A stretch of DNA of 64,000 nt from Comamonas antarctica (GTDB lineage Bacteria; Pseudomonadota; Gammaproteobacteria; Burkholderiales; Burkholderiaceae_C): positions 324,001 through 388,000 of the forward strand of contig NZ_CP054840.1 of assembly GCF_013363755.1 (NCBI RefSeq). The letters run 5' to 3'. The number at the start of each line of letters is the position of its first letter. Positions within the stretch are counted from its first letter, which is position 1. Positions 1 through 8,766 of this stretch are shown piece by piece. A program made the translations under genes and the position numbers. The notes under the pieces were generated by a model. The model was not told where the DNA came from. It did not search any database and saw nothing but the letters and a program-made list of their open reading frames with translations.

Positions 1-402
1 ATGTTCCGGCGCGATCCGCAGGCCGGCTCGCTCTACTGGCTGGGGCTGCGCGACCGCAGCGGCGCCTATCTCGAAGGCGGTAAACACTACCAGCTCACGG
101 TGCCGCTGCCCGTGCCCGGCAAGCTGTTCTGGTCGGTGACGGTTTATGACGCCGCGACCCGCTCGCAGATCCGCACGCCCCAGGGCAAGGCCGCGCTGCG
201 CTCGCTGCAGGAGCTGAGCCAGCTGGGCGATGCGCAGTCCGTCGACCTGTTCTTCGGCCCCAGCGAACCGGCTGGCCAGACCGGGCGCTGGATCCAGACC
301 ACGCCGGGCAACGGCTGGTTCGTTTATTTCCGCATCTATGGTCCGCAGGCACCGGCGTTCGACGGCAGCTGGAAGCCCGGCGACTTCGAGCCGCTGGGCT
401 GA
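1..402 (+). CDS. DUF1254/DUF1214 family protein, C-terminal part (5' end outside window)
   Basis: This is the last 133 residues of a DUF1214-type C-terminal domain. Visible family features are the YLEGGKHY and FWSVTVYD strands, a DLFFGP element, then WIQTTPGNGWF and a final RIYGP. Members of this family usually have several hundred residues with an N-terminal DUF1254 domain, so the ATG at base 1 is read as an internal Met and the gene as cut by the window edge. The molecular function of these exported or membrane-associated proteins is not established. The arylsulfatase gene follows on the same strand after 64 bases, so the two may be co-transcribed. Confidence 0.8.
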   Translation: MFRRDPQAGSLYWLGLRDRSGAYLEGGKHYQLTVPLPVPGKLFWSVTVYDAATRSQIRTPQGKAALRSLQELSQLGDAQSVDLFFGPSEPAGQTGRWIQTTPGNGWFVYFRIYGPQAPAFDGSWKPGDFEPLG

Positions 403-466
403 CGCCGCCGACCACTGCCGCGCGCATTGCGCCCCCCAGGAATTCAGACCCAGACAGAAGCCTGCC

Positions 467-2788
467 ATGACGAAGAAATTCAACGGCAAGATCGAACTCG
501 ACATCCGCGACAGCCAGCCCGACTGGGATGCCTTCCTGGACCCCGAGGCGCCCAGGGATGCGCCGAACGTGCTGGTCATCCTCTACGACGACACCGACTG
601 CGCGGCCTGGTCGCCTTACGGCGGGCGCATCCGCATGCCCACGCTCGAGCGGCTGGCGAAGAATGGCCTGACCTATTCGCAATGGCACACCACGGCGATC
701 TGTTCCGCCACGCGCTCGACCTTCCTCACCGGGCGCAACCACCACCACAATGGCTTTGGCACCGTGGCCGACATGGCCAGCGGATTTCCGGGCTACTCGG
801 GCCACATTCCGCCCGAGAACGCGACCCTGGCCACGGTGCTGCGCAACGCCGGCTGGAGCACTTTCTGGGTCGGCAAGAACCACAACGTCCCGGTCGATTC
901 GCTCGATATCGGCGCGAGCCGCAGGCACTGGCCGCTCGGGCTCGGATATGACCGCTTCTATGGCTTCCTGGGCGGCGAGACCAACCAGTGGTATCCCGAG
1001 CTGATCGAGGACAACCATTTCGTCGAGCAGCCGGCCCAGCCCGAGCAGGGCTACCACTTCTCCAAGGACATTGCCGACAAGGCCATCGGGTTCATTCGCG
1101 ACAGCAAGCAGTCGCGGCCGCAAAAGCCCTGGTACCTGTGGTACTGCCCCGGCGCCAACCATGCGCCGCACCATGCGCCCCAGGAGTACATCGACAAGTA
1201 CCGGGGCCAGTTCGACGATGGCTACGAGGCCTACCGCGACTGGGTGCTGGCGCGCATGATCGACAAGGGCGTGCTGCCCAAGGGCACGGCGCTGACGCCG
1301 GCCAATCCCATGGAGGACGGCAGCTTCGTGGCGGGCGACCGCGTGCGCCCCTGGGCTTCGCTGTCATACGACGAAAAGCGCCTGTTCAGCCGCATGGCCG
1401 AGGTCTACGCCGGGCTGTCCGAGTACACCGACGTGCAGACCGGGCGCGTGATCGACTACCTCGAGGAATCTGGCCAGCTCGACAACACGCTGGTCCTGTA
1501 CTGCGCCGACAACGGCGCGTCGGGCGAGGGCAGTCCCAACGGCTCGGTCAACGAGAACCGCTTCTTCAACGGCTACCCCGACGACATCCAGGACAACCTG
1601 GCGATGATCGACAAGCTGGGCTCGCCCGACACCTATAACCATTACCCGACCGGCTGGGCCATGGCCTTCAGCACGCCCTACCGCATGTTCAAGCGCTACG
1701 CGCAGTACGCGGGCGGCACGGCCGACCCGATGGTCATCCACTGGCCCAAGGGCTTCAAGGCGCGCGGCGAGATCCGCCACCAGTACCACCACTGCACCGA
1801 TGTCGTGGCGACGATCCTGGACTGCTGCGGCGTCGGCATGCCGGAAGTGGTCGATGGCGTGAAGCAATCGCCGCTCGATGGCGTGTCGATGCGCTACAGC
1901 TTCGACGCCGCCGACGCGCCCACGCGCAAGCAGACGCAGTATTACGAGATGCTGAGCGCGCGCGGCATCTGGCACCGCGGCTGGAAGGCCGCGGCCGAGC
2001 GCGGGCCGTCGCTGGGCAGGGGCGGCTTCGACCAGGACCGCTGGCAGCTGTTCCACACCGATGCCGACCGGGCCGAGGCCCATGACCTCGCGGCCGAGCA
2101 GCCCGAAAAGCTCAAGGAGTTGCAGGCGCTGTGGCTGGAGGAAGCAAAGAAAAACCATGTGCTGCCGCTCAACGACTATGGCGCGGCCGACATGGCGGCG
2201 CTCGAATACCGCGCGCCCGTGCCCGCCGGGGGCCGCTTCGTCTACTACCCGGATACCTGCGAGGTGACCGAGGCCGCGGCCGCGCACACGCTGGGCGTGT
2301 CGTTCAAGATCCTGGCCGAGGTCGAGTTCACCCGGGATACGCAGGGCGTGATCGTCGCGCAGGGCTCGCGCTTTGGCGGCTACACGCTGTTCGTCAAGGA
2401 CGGCCGGCTGCACTTCGTCTACAACTTCCTGGGCATCGCGCCCGAGCAAAGGCTCAGCGCGCCCGCGCCCACGCCGGGGCGCCACATCGTGGGCGTGGCG
2501 TTCGAGAAGGAATCCGTGAGCGCGAAGATGGAGGCGCTGGGCACCATGACGCTGCACATTGACGACCAGACACTGGCAGGCGCCGCCTTCCGCACCCAAT
2601 GCGGCCACTATGCGCTGTCCGGCGAAGGCCTGGCGGTCGGACGCGACAGCGGCGACCCGGTCTCCAGCGCGTACCCGTGCGGCTTTGCATTCCGCGGCGG
2701 CAGGGTGCTGAAGGTGGTCTATGACGTTGCCGACGATGCCTACGTCGACCTCGAGCGGCGCATGGCCGCACGGCTGGCGCGCGAGTAA
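467..2788 (+). CDS. Type I (formylglycine) arylsulfatase
   Basis: A 773-residue sulfatase that would hydrolyse sulfate esters. The metal-binding DD pair is at residues 41-42. The maturation motif is C79-S-A-T-R83, i.e. CxAxR, in which Cys79 must be oxidised to formylglycine; this variant, rather than CxPSR, is also used by known sulfatases. Other core motifs are GYPDD and the DGVKQSPLDGVS region. Residues from about 595 on form an extra C-terminal beta-rich region not needed for catalysis. I chose the ATG at 467 because homology begins there; the frame is open further upstream only across the preceding gene. No signal peptide is visible, so a cytoplasmic location is possible. No formylglycine-generating enzyme gene is in this window. 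The family call is firm, the substrate unknown. Confidence 0.9.
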   Translation: MTKKFNGKIELDIRDSQPDWDAFLDPEAPRDAPNVLVILYDDTDCAAWSPYGGRIRMPTLERLAKNGLTYSQWHTTAICSATRSTFLTGRNHHHNGFGTVADMASGFPGYSGHIPPENATLATVLRNAGWSTFWVGKNHNVPVDSLDIGASRRHWPLGLGYDRFYGFLGGETNQWYPELIEDNHFVEQPAQPEQGYHFSKDIADKAIGFIRDSKQSRPQKPWYLWYCPGANHAPHHAPQEYIDKYRGQFDDGYEAYRDWVLARMIDKGVLPKGTALTPANPMEDGSFVAGDRVRPWASLSYDEKRLFSRMAEVYAGLSEYTDVQTGRVIDYLEESGQLDNTLVLYCADNGASGEGSPNGSVNENRFFNGYPDDIQDNLAMIDKLGSPDTYNHYPTGWAMAFSTPYRMFKRYAQYAGGTADPMVIHWPKGFKARGEIRHQYHHCTDVVATILDCCGVGMPEVVDGVKQSPLDGVSMRYSFDAADAPTRKQTQYYEMLSARGIWHRGWKAAAERGPSLGRGGFDQDRWQLFHTDADRAEAHDLAAEQPEKLKELQALWLEEAKKNHVLPLNDYGAADMAALEYRAPVPAGGRFVYYPDTCEVTEAAAAHTLGVSFKILAEVEFTRDTQGVIVAQGSRFGGYTLFVKDGRLHFVYNFLGIAPEQRLSAPAPTPGRHIVGVAFEKESVSAKMEALGTMTLHIDDQTLAGAAFRTQCGHYALSGEGLAVGRDSGDPVSSAYPCGFAFRGGRVLKVVYDVADDAYVDLERRMAARLARE

Positions 2789-2809
2789 TCCTGCTTTCCA
2801 GCAGACATG

Positions 2810-2840
2810 AAAAAAGCCAGCCGCGAGGCTGGCTTTTTTC
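2810..2840. terminator. Bidirectional Rho-independent terminator
   Basis: A perfect GC-rich stem (AGCCAGCC...GGCTGGCT, 4-base loop CGCGA-like) is flanked by A-runs on the left and T-runs on the right. It lies between the convergent arylsulfatase and Bug receptor genes and can end transcription from either side. Confidence 0.9.
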
Positions 2841-2854
2841 ATCCGTAAGAGCGA

Positions 2855-3844
2855 TCAGTCCGCGTAGGCGCCAGCGGCTTGAATGACCTTGCCCCAGGTG
2901 GCGATTTCCGACTGCACGAACTTCTTGTGGCCTTCGGGCGTGAGGCGGTCGTCGTTGGCGATCACCGCGCCCAGCTGTTCTTCCTTGCGGATGAACTCGG
3001 GGTCCTTGAGCGCCAGGCGCATCGCCTCGTTGACCTTCTTGGTCACGGCGGCGGGCGTGCCCTTGGGCGCGTACAGGCCGTGCCACACGGTGACCTGGAA
3101 GTTCTTCAGGCCGGCTTCGTCGAGCGTCGGCAGGTTCTTGAGTGCCGGCGTGGTCAGGCGCTTGGGCGTGGTGACGCCATAGGCCTTGACCTTCTTCGAC
3201 TCGATCTGCGCCGTGGTGTTGGTGGTCTGGTCGCACAGCAGGTCGACCTGGTTGCCCATCAGGTCGGCAATCGCGGGCGCCGCGCCCTTGTAGGGCACGG
3301 GGGTCATTTCCATCTTCAGCGTCGACTGCAGCATCAGGCCGCAGAGGTGCGAAGCCGAACCGACACCGGCGTTGGCGAGGTTGACCTGGCCCTTGTTCTT
3401 GCCGATCCAGGCAACCAGGTCCTTGTAGTTGTCGGCGGGCAGCGTGGGCTTGCCGATCAGCGTCATGGGCACATCGTTGATGATGCCCAGGTATTCGAAG
3501 TCGTTGGCCACGTTGAACGACAGCTTGCGGTACAGCGTGGGCACGGTGGCCATGCCGATGTGGTTCAGCAGCAGCGTGTAGCCGTCAGGATTGGCGCGCG
3601 CCACCTTGGCGATGCCGACCGCGCTGCCGGCGCCGGCGGAGTTGTCGATGACGATGGTGGCGTTGTTCAGGTGCTTGCGCATTGAATCGGCCAGATCGCG
3701 CGCCACGCGGTCGGTCGGGCCGCCGGCGGTGAACGGCACCACGATGGTGATGGGCTTGCCGGCGGCGGGGAAGTCCTGGGCCTGGACTCCGGTAGCGGCG
3801 ACGGCGGCCAGGGCGATGCTTGCCAGCTTGAACAACTTCTGCAT
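2855..3844 (-). CDS. Bug/TctC-type periplasmic tricarboxylate-family receptor
   Basis: A 329-residue exported solute receptor of the Bug family, which in Bordetella and relatives bind carboxylates and amino-acid derivatives in the periplasm. The N-terminus is a clear Sec signal with a VQA cleavage box at residues 20-22. The mature start PITIVVPFTAGGPTDR is the family hallmark, and the GxxxSAxHL-like segment (GVGSASHLCG) forms the second ligand loop. I chose the ATG at 3844 because AAGGAG sits 8 bases upstream and the signal peptide begins there. No TctA/TctB permease is adjacent, as is usual for orphan Bug genes. It is monocistronic, with its own promoter upstream and a shared terminator downstream. 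The ligand cannot be read from sequence. Confidence 0.92.
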   Translation of the reverse strand: MQKLFKLASIALAAVAATGVQAQDFPAAGKPITIVVPFTAGGPTDRVARDLADSMRKHLNNATIVIDNSAGAGSAVGIAKVARANPDGYTLLLNHIGMATVPTLYRKLSFNVANDFEYLGIINDVPMTLIGKPTLPADNYKDLVAWIGKNKGQVNLANAGVGSASHLCGLMLQSTLKMEMTPVPYKGAAPAIADLMGNQVDLLCDQTTNTTAQIESKKVKAYGVTTPKRLTTPALKNLPTLDEAGLKNFQVTVWHGLYAPKGTPAAVTKKVNEAMRLALKDPEFIRKEEQLGAVIANDDRLTPEGHKKFVQSEIATWGKVIQAAGAYAD

Positions 3845-3899
3845 GAGATGGGCTCCTTTTGGGAGCTCGATCATAAGAACGAATGCGGCTTTTTCTGCT

Positions 3900-3927
3900 A
3901 TCAAAAAATAAGTGTTTTCCCTGTAAA
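3900..3927 (-). promoter_or_regulatory. Putative sigma70 promoter of the Bug receptor gene
   Basis: On the minus strand a TTTACA box (3927-3922) is followed after 16 bases by TTTGAT (3905-3900), 55 bases before the start codon. The spacer is AT-rich, unlike the surrounding DNA. This is assigned by consensus only. Confidence 0.45.
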
Positions 3928-3928
3928 C

Positions 3929-3946
3929 GCGCCCGATGCAGGGCGC
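3929..3946 (-). terminator. Hairpin after the liv operon
   Basis: GCGCCC and GGGCGC arms (6 bp, 6-base loop) lie 29 bases after the last gene of the operon on the minus strand, followed by GTTTA. This is a weak terminator candidate because the U-tract is poor. Confidence 0.35.
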
Positions 3947-3974
3947 TTGCTGATATTTATCAACAGAAACTATC

Positions 3975-5225
3975 TCAGCGATAGCTGCGCGCGTCTTCGA
4001 TCACTACGCCGTCGTTGGGCAGCGCGCCCGGCGCCAGCGGCCGCACGTCGCAGCGCAGCTTGGTCAGGTCGCGCACGCATTCCTCGATCTGGCGCAGCAG
4101 GGCCGCATCTTCGCCGGCGTGGGTTTCCACCCACAGTTCCATGCTGTCATTGGCCATCTCGCCGCGCACCACCAGACGCGCACGGGCGACCAGCGCAAAG
4201 CGCTGCACGACCTGCTGGATCTGCGCCGGGTGCACGAACATGCCGCGCACCTTGGTGGTCTGGTCGGCGCGGCCCATCCAGCCGCGGATGCGGATATTGG
4301 TGCGGCCCGTGGGGCAGGGACCCGGCAGCACGGCCGACAGGTCGCCCGTGCCGAAGCGCACCAGCGGATAGCCGCGGTTGAGCGTGGTCACGACCAGTTC
4401 GCCGACCTCGCCCTCGGGCACCGGATCGTCGGTGCCCGGGCGCACGATCTCGACGATCACGTTCTCGTCGACCACCAGGCCTTCGCGCGCCGGGGTTTCA
4501 TAGGCGATCAGCCCCAGGTCCGCGGTGGCATAGCACTGGTAGCCGTCGACCCCGCGCTCGGCCAGCCAGTCGCGCAGCGAGGGCGGAAAGGCCTCGCCCG
4601 ACACCAGGGCCTTGCGCAGGCTCGGCAGGCTCTGCCCCTGGCCCTGGGCCTTTTCCATCAGGATGCGCAGGAAGCTGGGCGTGCCGATGTAGCCCGCGGG
4701 GCGCAGATCGGCAATTGCCTGCACCTGCTGCTCGGTCTGGCCCGTGCCCGCGGCAAACACCGTGCAGCCCAGCGCCTGGGCACCGGTTTCCATCATCGCG
4801 CCCGCGGGCACGAAGTGGTAGCTGAAGCTGTTGTGCACCAGTTCGCCCGCGCGAAAGCCCGCGGCGTGGATGGCGCGCGCCATGCGCCAGTAGTCGCGCC
4901 CGCAGCCTTCGGGTTCGTAGATGCCGCCGGGGCTGGAGAAAACGCGCGGCATCTGCGCGCCGAACGCCAGCGCGCTGAAGCCGCCAAACGGGGTGCCGGC
5001 GCGCTGCGCGACCTGGCGCTCGAGCAACTGCGACTTGCGCGTCACGGGCAGTTTCGCCAGCGCGGCGCGCGAGGTGACGGCGGCGGCATCGATGCCGGCG
5101 AGGATTTCGGCAAATGCCGGGGAAGCCTGCTGCGCATGCGCGATCTGCTGCGGCAGCGCGGCCATCAGGGCCTGTTCGCGTTCCTGGGGGGAGCGCGATT
5201 CAAGCGCGTCGTAATGCTCGGTCAT
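3975..5225 (-). CDS. Phenylacetate-CoA-ligase-like adenylate-forming protein
   Basis: A 416-residue protein of the PaaK-like branch of acyl/aryl-CoA ligases, the last gene of the liv operon. The fold is recognisable from the SGEAFPPSLRDWL element, the VGELVVTTLNR-YPLVRFGTGD segment, and the RIRGWMGRADQTTKVRGMFVHP hinge and C-terminal lid. The nucleotide P-loop, usually SSGTTGxP in PaaK, reads SSPGGIYEPEG here, and the YGxTE motif reads YATADLG. So the ATP site is non-canonical, or characteristic of this subfamily. The ATG at 5225 has AAGGA 8 bases upstream; the open frame further 5' only runs through a dispersed repeat. Its likely role is activation of an aromatic or branched acid taken up by the transporter; this is inferred from context. 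Confidence 0.82.
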   Translation of the reverse strand: MTEHYDALESRSPQEREQALMAALPQQIAHAQQASPAFAEILAGIDAAAVTSRAALAKLPVTRKSQLLERQVAQRAGTPFGGFSALAFGAQMPRVFSSPGGIYEPEGCGRDYWRMARAIHAAGFRAGELVHNSFSYHFVPAGAMMETGAQALGCTVFAAGTGQTEQQVQAIADLRPAGYIGTPSFLRILMEKAQGQGQSLPSLRKALVSGEAFPPSLRDWLAERGVDGYQCYATADLGLIAYETPAREGLVVDENVIVEIVRPGTDDPVPEGEVGELVVTTLNRGYPLVRFGTGDLSAVLPGPCPTGRTNIRIRGWMGRADQTTKVRGMFVHPAQIQQVVQRFALVARARLVVRGEMANDSMELWVETHAGEDAALLRQIEECVRDLTKLRCDVRPLAPGALPNDGVVIEDARSYR

Positions 5226-5280
5226 GAAGAATTCCTTGGCGGATCCACTTGCAGGGGCGTACAGGTCAGGGCCCGTACAC

Positions 5281-5305
5281 CCTTCGACAGGCTCAGGGCG
5301 AACGG
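5281..5305. repeat. Comamonadaceae dispersed repeat (copy 1)
   Basis: A 25-base copy of CCTTCGACAGGCTCAGGGCG followed by AACGG, located between livF and the ligase gene inside the liv operon. The same core recurs near 17.97, 34.04, 38.37 and 60.64 kb, always outside or between genes. Confidence 0.85.
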
Positions 5306-5354
5306 TGGGGGACAAGCGCGGGGTCAACGCTGGGGGCTGAAGGGGCGGGGCCGC

Positions 5355-6203
5355 TCACGCCAGCCAGCGCTTGCGCCGCTTGTAGCTCTTGACGTCCTTG
5401 AAGCTCTTGCGCTCGCCGCCGCCCATGCCGAGGTAGAACTCCTTGACGTCCTCGTTGTTGGCCAGGTCGGTGGCCGGGCCGTCCATGACGATGCGGCCGC
5501 TTTCCATGATGTAGCCGTAGTCGGCATAGCGCAGCGCCATGCTGGTGTTCTGCTCGGCCAGCAGGAAGGTGACCTGCTCGCGCGCATTCAGGTCCTTGAC
5601 GATGTTGAACACCTCCTCGACGATCTGCGGCGCCAGGCCCATCGAGGGTTCGTCGAGCAGCACCATGCGCGGGTTGCTCATCAGCGCGCGGCCGATGGCG
5701 CACATCTGCTGCTCGCCGCCCGAGGTGTAGGCGGCCTGCGAGTGGCGCCGCGTCTTCAGGCGCGGGAAATAGGTGTAGACCTTCTCGAGGTTGGCGGCGA
5801 TCTCGCCGGCGTTGGTGCGCGTGTAGGCGCCGGTCAGCAGGTTTTCCTCGATGCTCAGGTGGGCGAAGCAGTGCCGGCCTTCCATGACCTGCACCACGCC
5901 GCGGCGCACCAGGTCGGACGGCGTGAGGTTGGCGATCTGCTCGCCTTCGAGCGCGATCGTGCCCTTGGTGACTTCGCCGCGCTCGCCGCGCAGCAGGTTG
6001 GAGATCGCGCGCAGCGTGGTGGTCTTGCCCGCGCCGTTGCCGCCCAGCAGCGCCACGATGCTCTGGCGCGGCACCTGCAGCGATACGCCCTTGAGCACCA
6101 GGATCACATGGTTGTAGATGACCTCGATGCCGTTGACCACCAGCAGCGGCGCATCGGTGGCCGGCGCCGGGGCGGCAGAGGTGGGGGCAGTGGATTCGGA
6201 CAT
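5355..6203 (-). CDS. livF: Branched-chain amino-acid-type ABC transporter ATPase LivF
   Basis: A 282-residue ATPase subunit. Walker A GGNGAGKT is at 54-61, the signature TSGGEQQM at 160-167, and Walker B VLLDEPSMG at 181-189, followed by the LivF-typical GLAPQIVEEVF. The first 25 residues are an Ala/Pro/Thr-rich extension. The ATG at 6203 has GAGG 8 bases upstream. It pairs with LivG to power the LivHM channel. The gene sits 84 bases after the binding-protein gene and 129 bases before the ligase gene. The substrate is probably an aromatic or branched carboxylate, given the two CoA ligases in the operon, rather than leucine itself; this is inference. Confidence 0.93.
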   Translation of the reverse strand: MSESTAPTSAAPAPATDAPLLVVNGIEVIYNHVILVLKGVSLQVPRQSIVALLGGNGAGKTTTLRAISNLLRGERGEVTKGTIALEGEQIANLTPSDLVRRGVVQVMEGRHCFAHLSIEENLLTGAYTRTNAGEIAANLEKVYTYFPRLKTRRHSQAAYTSGGEQQMCAIGRALMSNPRMVLLDEPSMGLAPQIVEEVFNIVKDLNAREQVTFLLAEQNTSMALRYADYGYIMESGRIVMDGPATDLANNEDVKEFYLGMGGGERKSFKDVKSYKRRKRWLA

Positions 6204-6287
6204 GGATTCAGCCTCGCTGAGCAAAAACACGAAAACTCGGGACGGCGCCGGCCGGGCGCCTCGCGGGCCCGGCCGGCAGCAGCGCCA

Positions 6288-7601
6288 TCAGTTGCAGCTG
6301 CGCACCTTGACGTTCTTTTCCTTGGCGTACTTGTCGGCGTATTCCTTGACCAGCGGCTCGACCATCGACTTGTCGCCCTGGTACCAGTCGGACACCACGT
6401 TCCACTTCGATCCATCCCACTGCGCGATGCGCGACCAGTCGGTGCCCAGGTGGTTGGTGCAGCTGGTCTGGATCGGGCGCAGGATCTTGCCGAAGCCCAG
6501 CGCGTTGAGCTTTTCCTGCGTCAGGTTCAGGTTCTCCAGGCCCCAGCGCACCTGCTCGGGCGTCATGACCTTGCCCTTGCCGTATTTCTCCTGCGCGGTG
6601 CGGATGGCTTCGACCTGCAGCATCGAGATCACCATGCCGCGCGTATGGGCCATGGCGCCGACGCTGCTCACGTTCGATGCCGTGCCCTGGTTCTTGTCGT
6701 AGACCATGCTCTTGATCTCGTCATGCACCTTGTCGCGCTCGGCGGTGTTGTGGATGGTCACGGTGTTGTAGCCCTTGGCGCCGGCACCGATGTCCTTCAC
6801 GTCATGGTCCGAGCCGGCCCACCAGATGGCGTAGATCTTGTCGCGCGCGAAGTTCGTGGCCTGGGCCTCGCGGATGGCGGTGGGAGTCATGACGCCGGCC
6901 GACCAAAGCAGCACATAGTCGGGGCGCTGCTGGCGCACCTGCAGCCAGGTCGACTTCTGCTCGACGCCGGGCGCGGTGACGGGCAGCAGCATCAGCTGGA
7001 AGCCTTCCTTCTCGGCGCGCTTTTGCAGCAGCGGGATCGGTTCCTTGCCATAGGGCGAGTCGTGGTAGACCAGCGCGATCTTCTTGCCCTTGAGGCTGCC
7101 CTTTTCCTTCTTCAGGATGTCCTGGATGATGGAATCGGCCGCGGTCCAGTAGTTGCCCAGCAGCGGGAAGTTCCACTCGAACACCGCGCCGTTGGCCGAC
7201 TGCGACAGGCCGTAGCCCATGGTCACTATGGAGCGCTTGTCGCCCGGCGCCTTGTCGCTGACCGCGAAGGTGATGCCGGTGGATTGCGGGTCGAAGCTGG
7301 CCGCGCCGCCGTCCTTGTTCTTCAGGCGCTCGTAGCATTCGACGCCCTTGGCCGTGTCATAGGCGGTCTCGCACTCCTCGTAGGAGATCTTGACGCCGTT
7401 GACGCCGCCCTTGGCGTTGACCAGCTTGAGGTAGTCCTGCTTGCCGTCGGCCCATGGAATGCCCAGGGGCGCGAACTGGCCGGTGCGGTAGACCAGCAAG
7501 GGCACGAACTGGTCCTGGGCCATGGCGGCCGGGGCCGCGAGCAGCGCCCCGAATCCCAGGGCAGCGGTGGCGGCGGCAAGCGCAGCTTTCTTGAACATCA
7601 T
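6288..7601 (-). CDS. Periplasmic substrate-binding protein of the Liv-type ABC transporter
   Basis: A 437-residue exported binding protein (Peripla_BP_6/LivK superfamily). The signal peptide ends with AMA at 26-28. The mature protein starts DQFVPLLVYRTGQFAPLG, and the SYEECETAYDTAKGVECYERL segment is typical of the aromatic/hydrophobic-acid subgroup rather than classical LivK. There are two tandem Met codons; I chose the first (7601) because AGGAG lies 7 bases upstream. It is longer than LivK (about 370 residues). It is translated between livM and livF and delivers substrate to that complex. Ligand unknown. Confidence 0.9.
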   Translation of the reverse strand: MMFKKAALAAATAALGFGALLAAPAAMAQDQFVPLLVYRTGQFAPLGIPWADGKQDYLKLVNAKGGVNGVKISYEECETAYDTAKGVECYERLKNKDGGAASFDPQSTGITFAVSDKAPGDKRSIVTMGYGLSQSANGAVFEWNFPLLGNYWTAADSIIQDILKKEKGSLKGKKIALVYHDSPYGKEPIPLLQKRAEKEGFQLMLLPVTAPGVEQKSTWLQVRQQRPDYVLLWSAGVMTPTAIREAQATNFARDKIYAIWWAGSDHDVKDIGAGAKGYNTVTIHNTAERDKVHDEIKSMVYDKNQGTASNVSSVGAMAHTRGMVISMLQVEAIRTAQEKYGKGKVMTPEQVRWGLENLNLTQEKLNALGFGKILRPIQTSCTNHLGTDWSRIAQWDGSKWNVVSDWYQGDKSMVEPLVKEYADKYAKEKNVKVRSCN

Positions 7602-7680
7602 CTTTTGTCTCCTAAGGTTTTTGAGAACAGGATCACTGGGAAGGATCGGGCACTTCGGGGCGAGTGCTTCAAGCTGGGAC

Positions 7681-8745
7681 TCAATGCGGGAAAGGCCAGA
7701 GCCGCAGTTTCTGCTTGGCGGTGGACCACAGCCGGGCCAGGCCGTGGGGTTCGACGATCAGGAAGAAAACGATCAGCGCGCCAAAGACCATGTGTTCGAT
7801 GTAGGTGGCGCTGGCCGTGGACAGCGGCAGGCCGAGCCAGTGCGGGACATGCGTCAGCACCAGCGGCAGCAGCACGAAGAACGCCGCGCCGAACAGGCTG
7901 CCCATGATCGAGCCCAGGCCGCCGATGATGATCATGAACAGCAACTGGAAGGAGCGGTCGAGGCTGAACGCCGCGGGTTCCCACGCGCCCAGGTGCACGA
8001 AGCCCCAGAGCGCGCCGGCGATACCGACGATGAAGGAGCTCACGGCAAACGCGCTGAGCTTGGCGTAGACCGGGCGGATGCCGATCACCGAGGCCGCGAC
8101 GTCCATGTCGCGCATCGCCATCCAGTTGCGGCCCGTGGCGCTGCGCACCAGGTTCTTGGCCAGCAGGCCCAGGATGCACAGCAGGCTCAGGCACAGCAGG
8201 TACTTCTCGGCCGGCGTGTCGATGACCCAGCCGGCGATCGACAGCTGGCCGGCGCTGACCGAGCCCGACGAGGAGTTGTTGGTGACCCACGAGGCGCGGC
8301 TGGCGAGCCAGTCCATGAAGAACTGCGCGGCCAGCGTGGCCACGGCCAGGTACAGCCCGCGGATGCGCAGGCTGGGCAGGCCGAACACCACGCCGAAGGC
8401 CATCGCGCACAGCCCGCCGCCGAGCAGCGACAGCAGCAGCGGCATGCCCTCGATGCGCACCTGCAGGTTGTAGGCGGCATACGCGCCCACGGCCATGAAG
8501 GCGCCCGTGCCCAGCGAGATCTGGCCGCAGTAGCCGACCAGGATGTTCAGGCCCATCGCGGCCAGCGCCATGATGAGGAAGGGGATCAGCACCGCCTGGA
8601 AGGTGTAGTCGCTGACACCCAGCGGCACGGCGACGAAGGCCAGCAGCAGGATGGCAAGGATCGCGATGCGGTCCTGGGCGATCGGGAAGATCTGCTGGTC
8701 GGCCGCGTAGCTGGTCTTGAACTGGCCGTTTTCACGATAGAACAT
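7681..8745 (-). CDS. livM: Branched-chain-type ABC transporter permease LivM
   Basis: A 354-residue polytopic inner-membrane permease. It begins with a hydrophilic stretch of about 30 residues, then several hydrophobic helices (first at about 31-50), the NILVGYCGQISLGTGAFMAVGAYA motif region diagnostic of LivM, and the GGLGSIMGSLFGAAFFVLLP helix near the C-terminus. It forms the channel with LivH. It lies 21 bases after livH and 79 bases before the binding-protein gene in the same operon. Confidence 0.93.
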   Translation of the reverse strand: MFYRENGQFKTSYAADQQIFPIAQDRIAILAILLLAFVAVPLGVSDYTFQAVLIPFLIMALAAMGLNILVGYCGQISLGTGAFMAVGAYAAYNLQVRIEGMPLLLSLLGGGLCAMAFGVVFGLPSLRIRGLYLAVATLAAQFFMDWLASRASWVTNNSSSGSVSAGQLSIAGWVIDTPAEKYLLCLSLLCILGLLAKNLVRSATGRNWMAMRDMDVAASVIGIRPVYAKLSAFAVSSFIVGIAGALWGFVHLGAWEPAAFSLDRSFQLLFMIIIGGLGSIMGSLFGAAFFVLLPLVLTHVPHWLGLPLSTASATYIEHMVFGALIVFFLIVEPHGLARLWSTAKQKLRLWPFPH

Positions 8746-8766
8746 GGGGAATCTCCTGCAACGGTC

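Noticed and set aside
1..402. Treating the ATG at base 1 as the true start
   Set aside because: Homology to the DUF1214 domain is already under way at that point, so the gene is cut by the window edge.
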